Positions 20,769 to 30,657 of a stretch of 64,000 bases of DNA are shown in pieces. Every line of letters begins with the position of its first letter. The first letter of the stretch is position 1. The notes under the pieces are model-generated. The model did no database searches. It had not been told where the DNA came from and saw nothing but the letters and a program-made list of their open reading frames with translations. Both the position numbers and the translations under genes were made by a program. The stretch comes from Hexactinellida sp. DTS-2022. Lineage: Eukaryota > Porifera > Hexactinellida. The stretch is from contig JAPNXP010000003.1 in the NCBI GenBank assembly GCA_028753945.1, forward strand, positions 6,138,001 through 6,202,000. The letters run 5' to 3'.

Positions 20769-21651
20769 AATGTTAAGTATGTGTATGCAATGTTGTTGTT
20801 ATTTTGGCTACAAATGGCATTCAAAGACATTAAAGTTAAGAGTTTAATTAAAATATCGAATATTACGTATCTAATCTAATAGAATCAAGAAATAGGAGCT
20901 TACAATAAATAATTTCTAAATAGGGTTTCATCTTGGATAAAAATTCAAGTATATACCAAATATAACTTGGTTAGTTAAACTTAGTTTGGATTACGGTAAA
21001 CCTAGTTAGTACTACTTACACCAAGGGACCGTCAAAATCCTTAACCGAAATACGTATTAACCGGTACCTTTTGTAATGAAAAGGCTTTGAAGGTGACAAA
21101 AAGTGTTCTATTAACCGGAATTTTGCATTAACCGTGTCCTCATAAACGAGGTTCTACTGTATATGTTTAGTTTGTATGTATCATAATTCTACAAACAATT
21201 GCTATTAAGTGTTCTTTTTATGTCACTACAGTTTGTGTTCGCCAAATAGCAATTCACGTATAGCTCTACTAGCAAGTTATTTTCATTTCTCAAATTAATA
21301 GCTTTTAATGGCATGATTCTGTTCATGAAAATATGACCCCATTAACAAGTGAAATTTACTACATTTTAAATGTTATAAAAGGATTCATCTAAAGATTATT
21401 AGAACGCCAAGCAATTACGTGGATAAGATGGGTAAGATGATTTGTAGATATTATTGGAACATATATTGCATTTAGAGCATGTGATGCTATTGAATATTAG
21501 GTCAGAAATTAGATATTCTAGAAGGTTAATTGCTCAATAGGAAAAGTAATGATTTGTATGATTAAAATCAAAAGAATATATTTATACTCTGTAAAGGAAA
21601 ATTTATTAAAACCTAAATATTTGTTCAATAAATTAAATTTTATATTGTAAA
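20769..21651. other. Intergenic with degraded MITEs
   Basis: 20996-21162 is a family A/D-like element ending ataaacgaggttctactgta. A short family H piece lies near 21230-21290. No gene. Confidence 0.55.
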
Positions 21652-24129
21652 ATGGATTCATATGGACAACATACAGAAATACAGGAGAATACAGGAGATT
21701 CATTGGTCGAAATAACACAAAAAGATATTAATGAGGCAATAACTGGAACTGGAACTGGAACTACAGAAGATACTAAGAAAAGTAACCTGACAACAGACCG
21801 TGTCGAAGGAATGCAAGAACCAGGTGAGACAAGCAAGAGCGAAATAATACCGGAAACTCAACCTGAGAAAGGAACTGGAACTGGAACTGGAACTATAGAG
21901 AAGAGACTGGAGCTAGCCGAGAAGGGGTTGGGAGTGGGAGAGGCGGCGACTAGCTTGTCAGAAGACATAGCAGGGACAGGGGACGGGATAACTACAGTTA
22001 AAGACACCATAGAGCTAGGCAAGTCTGCTGTGGCTCTAGGGAAAGCTGTATATGCCCCCTCAGAGGGCGGGGAGGGAGACACACAGGGACAGGCAGAGAA
22101 GAGACTGGAGCTAGCCGAGAAGGGGTTGGGAGTGGGAGAGGCGGCGACTAGCTTATCAGCAGACATAGCAGGGACAGGGGACGGGATAACTACAGTTAAA
22201 GACACCGTAGAGCTAGGCAAGTCTGCTGTGGCTCTAGGGAAAGCTGCCTATGCCCCCTCAGAGGGCGGGGAGGGAGACACACAGGGACAGGCAGAGAAGA
22301 GACTGGAGCTAGCTGAGAAGGGGTTGGGAGTGGGAGAGGCGGCGACTAGCTTGTCAGAAGACATAGCAGGGACAGGGGACGGGATAACTACAGTTAAAGA
22401 CACCATAGAGCTAGGCAAGTCTGCTGTGGCTCTAGGGAAAGCTGTGTATGCCCCCTCAGAGGGCGGGGAGGGAGACACACAGGGACAGGCAGAGAAGGGA
22501 CTGGAGCTAGCTGAGAAGGGGTTGGGAGTGGGAGAGGCGGCGACTAGCTTGTCAGCAGACATAGCAGGGACAGGGGACGGGATAACTACAGTTAAAGACA
22601 CCATAGAGCTAGGCAAGTCTGCTGTGGCTCTAGGGAAAGCTGTCTGTGCCCCCTCAGAGGGCGGGGAGGGAGACACACAGGGACAGACAGAGAAGAGACT
22701 GGAGCTAGCCGAGAAGGGGTTGGGAGTGGGAGAGGCGGCGACTAGCTTAGCAGAAGACATAGCCGGGACAGGGGACGGGATAACTACAGTTAAAGACACC
22801 ATAGAGCTAGGCAAGTCTGCTGTGGCTCTAGGGAAAGCTGTCTGTGCCCCCTCAGAGGGCGGGGAGGGAGACACACAGGGACAGGCAGAGAAGAGACTGG
22901 AGCTAGCTGAGAAGGGATTGGGAGTGGGAGAGGCGGCGACTAGCTTGTCAGAAGACATAGCAGGGACAGGGGACGGGATAACTACAGTTAAAGACACCAT
23001 AGAGCTAGGCAAGTCTGCTGTGGCTCTAGGGAAAGCTGTGTATGCCCCCTCAGAGGGCGGGGAGGGAGACACACAGGGACAGACAGAGAAGAGACTGGAG
23101 CTAGCCGAGAAGGGGTTGGGAGTGGGAGAGGCGGCGACTAGCTTGTCAGCAGACATAGCAGGGACAGGGGACGGGATAACTACAGTTAAAGACACCATAG
23201 AGCAAGGCAAGTCTGCTGTGGCTCTAGGGAAAGCTGCCTATGCCCCCTCAGATGGCGGGGAGGGAGACACACAGGGACAGACAGAGAAGAGACTGGAGCT
23301 AGCTGAGAAGGGGTTGGGAGTGGGAGAGGCGGCGACTAGCTTGGCAGAAGACATAGCAGGGACAGGGGACGGGATAACTACAGTTAAAGACACCATAGAG
23401 CTAGGCAAGTCTGCTGTGGCTCTAGGGAAAGCTGTCTATGCCCCCTCAGAGGGCGGGGAGGGAGACACACAGGGACAGACAGAGAAGAGACTGGAGCTAG
23501 CTGAGAAGGGGTTGGGAGTGGGAGAGGCGGCGACTAGCTTGGCAGAAGACATAGCAGGGACAGGGGACGGGATAACTACAGTTAAAGACACTATAGAGCT
23601 AGGCAAGTCTGCTGTGGCTCTAGGGAAAGCTGTATATGCCCCCTCAGAGGGCGGGGAGGGAGACACACAGGGACAGACAGAGAAGAGACTGGAGCTAGCT
23701 GAGAAGGGGTTGGGAGTGGGAGAGGCGGCGACTAGCTTGGCAGCAGACATAGCTGGGACAGGGGACGGGATAACTACAGTTAAAGACACCATAGAGCTAG
23801 GCAAGTCTGCTGTGGCTCTAGGGAAAGCTGTCTATGCCCCCTCAGAGGGCGGGGAGGGAGACACACAGGGACAGACAGAGAAGAGACTGGAGCAAGCTGA
23901 GAAGGGGTTGGGAGTGGGAGAGGCGGCGACTAGCTTGTCAGCAGACATAGCAGGGACAGGGGACGGGATAACTACAGTTAAAGACACCATAGAGCTAGGC
24001 AAGTCTGCTGTAGAAGCAGCTAAGGTGTTAAAAGATATAAGTATAAACCGTGGAAGTGAAAGGACAAACACAGATGCCACAAGCTCAAGTGGGGTAGGGG
24101 GACTCTTAAGTTGGTGTCCGTGTATGTAG
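21652..24129 (+). CDS. Eleven-repeat protein with C-terminal CPCM
   Basis: 825 residues, one exon. Residues 1-80 are Glu/Thr-rich with two GTGTGT runs encoded by an actgga hexamer repeat. Then eleven copies of a 66-residue unit follow, with a helix-prone half (RLELAEKGLGVGEAATSL, DGITTVKDTIELGKSAVALG) and an acidic linker (APSEGGEGDTQGQ). The last copy is cut short and leads to a Ser/Thr tail ending SWCPCM. The final four residues fit a CaaX prenylation box, though P at a1 is unusual. No signal peptide or membrane segment. The units are nearly identical at DNA level and much more GC-rich than the flanks. I do not recognise the family. A membrane-tethered repeat scaffold is a guess. Confidence 0.75.
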   Translation: MDSYGQHTEIQENTGDSLVEITQKDINEAITGTGTGTTEDTKKSNLTTDRVEGMQEPGETSKSEIIPETQPEKGTGTGTGTIEKRLELAEKGLGVGEAATSLSEDIAGTGDGITTVKDTIELGKSAVALGKAVYAPSEGGEGDTQGQAEKRLELAEKGLGVGEAATSLSADIAGTGDGITTVKDTVELGKSAVALGKAAYAPSEGGEGDTQGQAEKRLELAEKGLGVGEAATSLSEDIAGTGDGITTVKDTIELGKSAVALGKAVYAPSEGGEGDTQGQAEKGLELAEKGLGVGEAATSLSADIAGTGDGITTVKDTIELGKSAVALGKAVCAPSEGGEGDTQGQTEKRLELAEKGLGVGEAATSLAEDIAGTGDGITTVKDTIELGKSAVALGKAVCAPSEGGEGDTQGQAEKRLELAEKGLGVGEAATSLSEDIAGTGDGITTVKDTIELGKSAVALGKAVYAPSEGGEGDTQGQTEKRLELAEKGLGVGEAATSLSADIAGTGDGITTVKDTIEQGKSAVALGKAAYAPSDGGEGDTQGQTEKRLELAEKGLGVGEAATSLAEDIAGTGDGITTVKDTIELGKSAVALGKAVYAPSEGGEGDTQGQTEKRLELAEKGLGVGEAATSLAEDIAGTGDGITTVKDTIELGKSAVALGKAVYAPSEGGEGDTQGQTEKRLELAEKGLGVGEAATSLAADIAGTGDGITTVKDTIELGKSAVALGKAVYAPSEGGEGDTQGQTEKRLEQAEKGLGVGEAATSLSADIAGTGDGITTVKDTIELGKSAVEAAKVLKDISINRGSERTNTDATSSSGVGGLLSWCPCM
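21895..24010 (+). repeat. 198-bp coding tandem repeat, about 11 copies
   Basis: Unit boundaries can be set at gagaagagactggagcta. Units differ mainly at a few codons (tcagaa/tcagca/gcagaa; tatgcc/tgtgcc). Near-identity implies recent expansion or homogenisation. Confidence 0.95.
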
Positions 24130-24263
24130 AGATAGTGTGTGTGTACTGTGATATGTGAACTGTATGGTATAGAGTATATATGTACTACATATTTATACAA
24201 TTAAACATGTTGTATTATATGTCTTATTTCTCATGGAACATTTTGCAATCATAAATTTAATGA

Positions 24264-24332
24264 GGTAGCAAGGGTGAGTGGCTAACCATAAGAGCTATGG
24301 GATTAGAATCCATGCCTGTAGGTACAAATTGC
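24264..24332 (+). pseudogene. Degraded tRNA-Leu-like sequence
   Basis: ggtagca start, gagtggctaa in the D-arm position, and an anticodon-type stem-loop atggg-attagaa-tccat with loop anticodon TAG. The T-arm is poor (ggtacaaattgc) and the 3' acceptor strand is missing. It could be a tRNA pseudogene or the head of a tRNA-derived SINE. Confidence 0.35.
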
Positions 24333-24416
24333 ATTTAATTAAAGCTTTATTATGGTACAATGCTTAAGGATTAATTCTAACTGACACATATGTTCTTATA
24401 ACCGGCATCCACTGTA

Positions 24417-24603
24417 TAGTAAAACCTCCAAAAGTGAACACCTTCAAGAAATGAACAACTCCAAAATATGAACACTTTTTCTCGGTCCCAAAATTTCCCC
24501 ATTGCTTTAGACACACGTTATGATAAATCATGAAAAGTGAACACCTCTCAAAAGTGAACTTTTGGCTGGTCCCCAGTGTGTTCACTTTCTGAAGGTTTTA
24601 CTG
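24417..24603. mobile_element. MITE family J
   Basis: Starts agtaaaacctccaaaagtg and ends cactttctgaaggttttactg, inverted. It abuts a 25-base family B terminus at 24391-24415. Only copy seen in the window. Confidence 0.75.
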
Positions 24604-24899
24604 TATATATATTCTATAAACTGGCCTGTATAAAGTGATTGAATATGGCTAGCGGCTTCCAATTAGACAGACTTAAGTACAACCGTAGCATACTATGGTT
24701 CAGCTATACAATAGGACTTCCTATTAATCCGTTATCAGTTTGCATGCGTTGTAGTTTCATCAAACTTATGTAACTGGTAATACAGTAATACTCTAATGAA
24801 TGGGTACAATGTTATGTGGATTCTAGCTATCTAAGTGTGAGTGCAATTATGCTGCCAACTGTGAACGTATTCACGTAAATAAACGCAATTGAATATATA

Positions 24900-25075
24900 A
24901 GTAGATTCTCGTTAATAGGAACACCAGGGGCCCGTCATAATTAATATGTTCGTATTATCCTGAATTCGTATTAACCGGAGTCACTTGCATGCATTTGTAT
25001 ATGCTAGGGGAATTAACCTTGTACTCCTTAACTGATATTTCCCTTATCCGTGTTCCTATTAACGAGAGTCTACTG
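24900..25075 (+). mobile_element. MITE family D
   Basis: gtagattctcgttaatagg to ttaacgagagtctactg, with gcatgcatttgtatatgc in the middle. Confidence 0.8.
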
Positions 25076-25166
25076 TATTATACTATACGCCTACAAAACA
25101 CAGGTTAAAATAATAACTTGTTGGGAACTGGTTATTGTAACAATTATTAACTGGGGGTCAATAAAT

Positions 25167-25335
25167 AGTAGACTCTCGTTAATAGGAATTCACGGATAAG
25201 GAAATATCGGTTAAGGAGTATACAAGGTTTAATTCCCCTAGGCTATACAAATGCATGCAAGTGAATACAAATTCCGGATAATAAGAACAAATTTCGACCG
25301 TCCCTGATGTTCCTATTAATTAACGAGATTCTACT
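25167..25335 (-). mobile_element. MITE family D, inverted partner
   Basis: Same family as 24900-25075 but in the opposite orientation, 90 bases away. Confidence 0.8.
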
Positions 25336-25632
25336 GTACTCTACATATATAGGAATTGCATTAAATAATCTTATATTGAAGCATTGAAATATAACAAATT
25401 TCTAAAAACTAACATAATTCATAAAATGTAAACATCTTTTTACACAAGGCATAAATCCCAAATAAAGCAATAAGGAAACGTATTAGAGACTGCAAATAAC
25501 AAATTCTGCGATAGAAGCCACATTTAATCTTGACTTGTCAGCTGCGACCAATTAAGTAATTATAAATTATGAACTCCAAATAGACTGTTTATTCTCAAAG
25601 AAACCTAACTACTTAAGCTAGCAAAAAGTTAG

Positions 25633-25640
25633 TATAAAAG
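25633..25640 (+). promoter_or_regulatory. TATA box
   Basis: tataaaag about 37 bases upstream of the ATG at 25670. Confidence 0.55.
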
Positions 25641-25669
25641 CAAGCAATATCATTTGGCCAAAGGTGTTA

Positions 25670-26080
25670 ATGGCTCTTGTTTGTACGCATATTTGTTATT
25701 TATCTATTTCATTATTCATCTCAGTTATTTGTATACCAACAATTGTGTTTACAATATCTTGCATTATTTGTTTGCTTATAAGGAAACGATGTTTTATTGA
25801 GAAAAGAATGGATTCGAACTCAAATCGAAATCAAGTAAACAAACGATTATCTGATGCTGAAGATAGATATGTTCCAATGTCAAAAATAAATTTTTTGAAT
25901 TTAAGACAACAAGTTGAAGAGACGAATAAATACGAGAATAATATTATTAAAAGTACACACAATAATTCGAAAGATATTGGACATACCTATGCCCCGTTAA
26001 TGATGATAACGAAAGTACAGGAATGCAAGATTGAGAAAAGTAAAGAAGTTTATTATGAAGTCATGAAAGGAAGAGTTTAA
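25670..26080 (+). CDS. Mini membrane protein with YxxM and YxxL motifs
   Basis: 136 residues from the ATG at 25670, which fits the TATA box. Residues 8-37 are strongly hydrophobic and followed by IRKRCFIEKR, a classic stop-transfer. The 95-residue cytoplasmic tail is polar, with YVPM at 67-70 (YxxM, the type that binds PI3-kinase SH2 domains when phosphorylated), YAPL at 107-110 (YxxPhi sorting type) and a YYEVM near the end. No PPxY. Lineage-restricted, family not recognised. Confidence 0.5.
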   Translation: MALVCTHICYLSISLFISVICIPTIVFTISCIICLLIRKRCFIEKRMDSNSNRNQVNKRLSDAEDRYVPMSKINFLNLRQQVEETNKYENNIIKSTHNNSKDIGHTYAPLMMITKVQECKIEKSKEVYYEVMKGRV

Positions 26081-26164
26081 TGTACGAATATACAGTTTGT
26101 AAACTGATTTAACTAAATGCTATAACTGTACTATTTCATTAAAACCCTAAATCACACTTGAGTA

Positions 26165-26319
26165 CAGTAGATGTCGGATATAAGCACACAGGTTATAAGA
26201 ACATATCGGATATAAGCACACTATGTTGGAAAACGGTTCCCATATACCCTATAATTTATGCCGGTTATAAGAACATTAATTGCAGTTCCCGACGATGTGC
26301 TTATAACCGGCATCCACTG
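26165..26319. mobile_element. MITE family B
   Basis: cagtagatgtcggatataag to ataaccggcatccactg flanked by TA. Confidence 0.85.
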
Positions 26320-26435
26320 TATTAGATATAAATAGAAAAATCCCAAATAAAAATGGAAAGTGAATTAACATTCAGTTTCACGAAGGGTTAACTTAATCGG
26401 GATTAGGAACGTAGTTAATTGGTTCGAATACTATA

Positions 26436-26930
26436 CAGTATAACTCGGTTATAACGTACCTGGGTTAGTACATAATTCGGCTTAGTAAGTATTACTATTT
26501 TGTAACCAAATTTATAAAGCAGTATATATTTCTATGCAGGGTAAACTCGGTTAGTACGTACACTCGGATAATACGTACTTATTCCGTTTCCGATGGGATA
26601 AGTAGAACTTAAACTTGTACTAACAGTAGACCCAGGGAATTTTCAAAATTTATACTCAAGAGTATGTTAAAATGCTTAGTTTAATGAATAGTTTTTAAGT
26701 TGTGGAAATTGCCCCCCCCGCCCAAGGAAAATAAGATTGTGTAGATTTTAGAATATAACACAATATACTATTGTAGACTCTATTAATAGGAACACCAGGG
26801 GACCGTCTTAATATATTCGTATTAACCTGAATTCATATTAACCGGAGTAACTTACATGTATAAGCTTAAACCTTCTACCCTGTATACTAATATTTCGGAA
26901 TTCATATTCTACTTTACAAACAAGAGAGTA
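26436..26930. mobile_element. Family I copy and degraded family D copy
   Basis: 26436-26600 begins cagtataactcggttataac and holds gggtaaactcggttagtac. 26775-26930 begins actctattaataggaacacc with family D strings. Between them is a c-rich tract. No gene. Confidence 0.55.
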
Positions 26931-27012
26931 TATAATTGTAAATATTTTAATAAATGAAGTAAAAAGGTTTAATAAGAATTGAGAAAATAAACAGATAAAT
27001 AACAAAATAGAA

Positions 27013-27234
27013 TTATTTAATAACTAAAGTTTTCTTCTTTTTCCGACAAATATTATCCCATAAATAGGCCACACCAATAGATGACACACACAAACAAATA
27101 GAAATACAAACAACAACAAATATAGTAATAACAACAGCGAACCAAGCTGATACACTAAGATCAGGTAACTGAGCAAATGCTAAACACAAGTTAGCAATAA
27201 ATATAAGGCAAGTATAATAAATAGAGAGATCCAT
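27013..27234 (-). CDS. 73-residue membrane protein
   Basis: Signal peptide MDLSIYYTCLIFIANLCLAFA (cleavage after AFA is plausible), seven ectodomain residues, then one membrane segment of about 25 residues (AWFAVVITIFVVVCISICLC) and a short tail ending CRKKKKTLVIK. No WW-ligand motif. It diverges from the 107-residue protein at 27849. Short, so it could be fortuitous, but signal plus anchor plus basic stop fits the local family. Confidence 0.4.
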   Translation of the reverse strand: MDLSIYYTCLIFIANLCLAFAQLPDLSVSAWFAVVITIFVVVCISICLCVSSIGVAYLWDNICRKKKKTLVIK

Positions 27235-27463
27235 TTGAAAGTGATATTATAGTTTATTTATAAAATTCGCTATAATTTGCAGTCTCATGTTTTATAGAAG
27301 AATTAATTAGCAATTCATATCAAATGAAATCTTGTGGTTGGGTTTGAAATGTTTAATGGGCCAACACCTTTTAAAAGCAAATTTTCAGTCACTTTGTAAC
27401 AAGGTAATTTTCTAATAAACCCCTGTACTGTAAACATAAATATTTATGTCTGCGAGTTAATTA

Positions 27464-27646
27464 CAGTCAACTCCGCTTAATAGAGCCACCGGTTAATCGG
27501 TTTCTCCGCTTAATCGGGTCAAAATTTCACAGGATTTTAGGACATAATGACAGTTTGGCCTACAATATTTTCGGTTAATCGGTTTCTCCGCTTAATCGGG
27601 TCAAAACAACCTGGTCCCGAGGTGGCTCTATTAAGCGGAGTCGACT
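27464..27646. mobile_element. MITE family C, full copy
   Basis: 183 bases between cagtcaactccgcttaatag and attaagcggagtcgactg, TA-flanked. Sub-terminal cggttaatcggtttctccgc occurs twice. Confidence 0.85.
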
Positions 27647-27799
27647 GTATATGGTCTTATAAACCCTGACAATTTAGTTATAACACTTATATCATTAGTC
27701 TAGTGAGATACATGATATCCAATAAAACTAACCGTATTTAATATTTGCTAACGTAAACATTATTAATAATACCGCTATATAGAATAGGCCGAATTTTTG

Positions 27800-27806
27800 T
27801 ATAAAT
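27800..27806 (+). promoter_or_regulatory. TATA box
   Basis: tataaat about 49 bases before the ATG at 27849. Confidence 0.45.
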
Positions 27807-27848
27807 ACCTTCGTTAATTCCATTCATTACGAGTCAACTATTCAAGTT

Positions 27849-28172
27849 ATGGAGAAGATATTAAAAGTATTTTGTTTGTTTGTTTTAACTGTTGATTGTG
27901 TATTGGCTAATCCACTAGGATTAGCTGATATTTGTCTTGTATGTTATTTCACATACTTTGCACTCCCATTTATTATATGCTTTTACTTGATATCCCTACC
28001 TATTATGTGTATTTGTGTTTATTGCAAGTATTTCTATAAAAAGGATTACTGGATGGAATCTAAACCTTTTCCTGAAAAGATTATTTCTCCTGTCTTAATA
28101 GAAGAAGCACTGCCTAATTATGATGGAAATGCTGACTCAAGTTCTACCAAACTAACTGATTATAATGTATAA
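27849..28172 (+). CDS. Mini membrane protein, LPNY tail
   Basis: 107 residues. Signal peptide 1-20 ending CVLA, a short luminal stretch, a long hydrophobic span at 30-59, then YCKYFYKK as stop-transfer. The tail holds LPNY at 88-91, the LPxY form accepted by NEDD4-type WW domains, and ends in a Ser/Thr-rich stretch. Same plan as the protein at 3394 and the spliced gene at 28560. Family not recognised. Confidence 0.55.
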   Translation: MEKILKVFCLFVLTVDCVLANPLGLADICLVCYFTYFALPFIICFYLISLPIMCICVYCKYFYKKDYWMESKPFPEKIISPVLIEEALPNYDGNADSSSTKLTDYNV

Positions 28173-28255
28173 ACAATCTGTTTGTATTTACTGCATATTT
28201 GTTGTTATTGTTGTTGTTGGTATTATATATTAAAGTGTGCTAATTTGTATATATA

Positions 28256-28426
28256 CAGTAGAAGAACACGGTTAATACGAATTTCCGGATAAGACGAACA
28301 AACAGTTCAACAAAATCAGGTCCCTACAATGACTATTCAATGGGTATTACTCCGGTTAATACGAACTCCGGATAAAGCGAACAAATTTTACCGTCCGTTG
28401 GTGTTCGTATTAACGAGGTTCCACTG
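28256..28426. mobile_element. MITE family A
   Basis: cagtagaagaacacggtt to taacgaggttccactg; the left end has lost a few bases. It lies between two mini membrane genes. Confidence 0.8.
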
Positions 28427-28559
28427 TATACCAAAGGTGCTAATTTGTAAATATACATATATGTACTTCGCGAAATTTCGTGCCTGTTAATATAAACAAA
28501 CCATTTCTTTATATACAAACCCGATAACATGTTTCACCGCACTGACACCTTTACGTAAC

Positions 28560-28881
28560 ATGGTTGAGGTATCGATATTAGCTGTCGCAATAGGTGTAGT
28601 AGTTGCATTAGTTGTATACCTGTGTTGTTTAAACTGTGTTTGTGTTTGTTCCATTAAATACCTTTGTGATAAGGCCCAGCAAAGAAAAGAGGAAAAGATA
28701 GAAAGAGAAAAAGCAGAAAAAAGGGATTTGGAAAGGAGACGATCCAGGAATGTGGAAAACCAAAGAATACAATTGGAAAGGGAACAAATTGCGCAACAAA
28801 ATAGGAGACAATTGGAAAGGGAACAAATTGCGCAACAGAATAGGAGAGCAACCGAACAGTACAATAGGAATGTGTCTCCAG
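28560..28881 (+). CDS. Mini membrane protein, exon 1
   Basis: Encodes residues 1-107 plus one base. Residues 4-30 are a signal-anchor rich in Val and Cys. Then comes a charged helix (35-70) and a 13-residue segment, QLEREQIAQQNRR, present twice in tandem (71-96). The exon ends CCAG|gtgagt, a strong donor; the unspliced frame stops at once in that donor. Joined to 29840-29964 it gives a 148-residue protein with a PPRY tail. I infer the splice from the donor, the acceptor and the matching phase. Confidence 0.6.
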
Positions 28882-29113
28882 GTGAGTAGACCAACCAAAT
28901 TACACGTTTTTTTAAAATAAGGAACTCCAGGCTGAGATTTGGCCAAAAATTAAAGAACTTATAAGTAACTTTGAGGGTGAAATTGACAAAATAAATGAGG
29001 AACTTCAGACTCAAGTTTGAATTAGGGTTCCTTATAAAACAAAAAAACGTGTATTTAGGCAAGTCAGTAACTTATAAAAATTGCTAACCGAAAGGATGAC
29101 CATAGTTGGTATA

Positions 29114-29252
29114 CAGTGGATGCCGGTTATAAGAACAACGTCGGGAACTGCATATAATGTTCTTATAACCGGCATAATTATATAGGGTATATGGCAACCG
29201 TTTTCCAGTAGAATGTTCTTATATCCGGCGTTTTTATATCCGGCATTTACTG
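29114..29252. mobile_element. MITE family B in an intron
   Basis: cagtggatgccggttataag to atccggcatttactg, inside the intron of the 28560 gene. Confidence 0.8.
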
Positions 29253-29460
29253 TAGTTTCATTTTGATTCTGGACTATGGACTTAACGTTTTCGTTTTGAA
29301 AAGCCCAGAAAATAATATATAGGTGGATTATAATGATACCGAAATTGCCTAAATAATGTAATTATCACTTCAGTTATCAACTAATGGGTATCAATTTTAT
29401 TATACAGATGCCATTTTATAGACCCGACACTTATTGGGGGAAATACGGTAATTATTTAAA

Positions 29461-29610
29461 GAATATACTTATCCACCGATCATCGGCGTTTGTATTAAAT
29501 AACCTGGCTAGTTTCTACCGATGGTGTTTTTTATAAACATTAAAAAAAATCGGTAGAAAGTAGCCAGGTTTTTTAATACAAACACCGATGATCGGTGGAT
29601 AAGTAAACTC
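29461..29610. mobile_element. Foldback element M with 9-bp target duplication
   Basis: 150 bases, almost entirely palindromic: arms hold ccgatcatcggcgtttgta, taacctggct and their mirror. Flanks ttatttaaa (29452-29460) and ttacttaaa (29611-29619) match in 8 of 9 positions. A sister copy at 48664 has a perfect 9-bp duplication. A 9-bp duplication with long arms suggests a Mutator-like element. Confidence 0.85.
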
Positions 29611-29675
29611 TTACTTAAATAACTTTAAGCAAATATAAATGGAGGTTGGCAAGTATCTAATTAACGTTGGGATAT

Positions 29676-29810
29676 CCTCTGCTTAATAGAGTCTAGGTTA
29701 CTTTGACCCGATTAAGCGGAGAAATATATTAACCAGTGGCTCTATTAAGCGGAGTCAACTGTATTTCCATTTTGGTTATTCGAACCATTTCCACCGTACC
29801 TTATTATTGG
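29676..29810. mobile_element. Family C copy followed by family P end
   Basis: 29676-29761 is a shortened C element ending ttaagcggagtcaactg. 29766-29805 has ttcgaaccatttccaccgta, the terminus of family P. Confidence 0.65.
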
Positions 29811-29839
29811 TATATCTGGACTATGGATATCCTATGTAG

Positions 29840-29964
29840 GTTGGAGAGAGCACAAAAGTTGGGAAACAGAGCCTAGCGCCCCTCCAAGATACGAAGACGT
29901 TACACAACGTAGTTACTATTCTGGCGATATGGAATTTGAAGAAGTTATCAACCTGAAGAATTAA
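29840..29964 (+). CDS. Mini membrane protein, terminal exon (PPRY)
   Basis: Acceptor cctatgtag|gt; entry phase 1 matches the donor at 28881. Encodes a 40-residue tail with PPRY at residues 122-125 of the spliced product, then a stop. It is read upstream as open DNA, but that part is a repeat end and has no start. Confidence 0.6.
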
Positions 29965-30167
29965 CAACCAACAATACATTGATATTCCCACAATAATATA
30001 TTACAATACATATGCGTACTATTAAAGTCAAACCCTTAATCTATTGAGATACAGTATATGAATTAATTACATTATACTAATTAATATACATTTTTACAGT
30101 TTATAAATTGACCTTTATAAAATAAACCTGGCACTATTATTACAAAAAACTGAGCTCTATACAAGTA

Positions 30168-30309
30168 CAGTAAACTCCCGTTATTATAACGAAATGGATA
30201 TTTCCCCCAGAGCACTAAATGCATTAATTATCATCCGCTTATAACGAATATCCGGATATAACGAAGGAATTTACAGGTCCCAAGCACTTTGTTATAACGA
30301 GAGTTCACT
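30168..30309. mobile_element. MITE family E
   Basis: cagtaaactcccgttatta to ttataacgagagttcacta. The middle has cactaaatgcattaattatc, shared with 47580-47712. The end sequence resembles the 45-kb satellite unit. Confidence 0.8.
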
Positions 30310-30376
30310 ATATATTCAATTACCAATTATAATACAAAGAATATCCATGGTACACTAATACACTAACATAACAAAC

Positions 30377-30657
30377 CTTTCTATAAGCCTGTTGTAAATC
30401 AGAGGTTCTCATTAGTGCATTAACTCTCCCGATATTAGGCCTATACACTACAAAAGCCCCTGGATCTGTGGTAGCTAACACTAACAGACAGTAGAACTTC
30501 CCGTGTACCCCCTTCAGGCTAAGGTAGAGCCCCTCGCTATCCGATACAGGCTGTCTGCTGTCCTGAGGGAGTCTGTTTAACACCTCGTCCCAACTGAGTC
30601 CTCTCCGGACCCTGATGGTACTCAGACGGGTGGTGCCCGTCCCGAAGAGGGGGTCTC
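30377..30657 (-). CDS. SBNO: SBNO exon 16
   Basis: Acceptor tactgtaccccccctcag|GA; donor GAAAG|gtttgt. Encodes [17 protein letters not shown] and [10 protein letters not shown], the conserved SBNO C-terminal region. Phase fits exon 15 across 8.2 kb. It leaves in phase 0; the following exon was not found. If not spliced, 17 more codons lead to a stop at 30320. Confidence 0.85.

Noticed and set aside
22248..23210. 320-residue open frame antisense to the repeat protein, with sister frames along the array
   Set aside because: It is the mirror of the GC-rich repeat unit. Absence of stops is copied with each unit, and the product is low-complexity Ser/Pro.
29408..29448. Small exon starting ATG after an acceptor-like tatacag and before ggtaatt
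   Set aside because: It would put a stop in frame after exon 1 of the 28560 gene, whereas direct joining to 29840 keeps phase.
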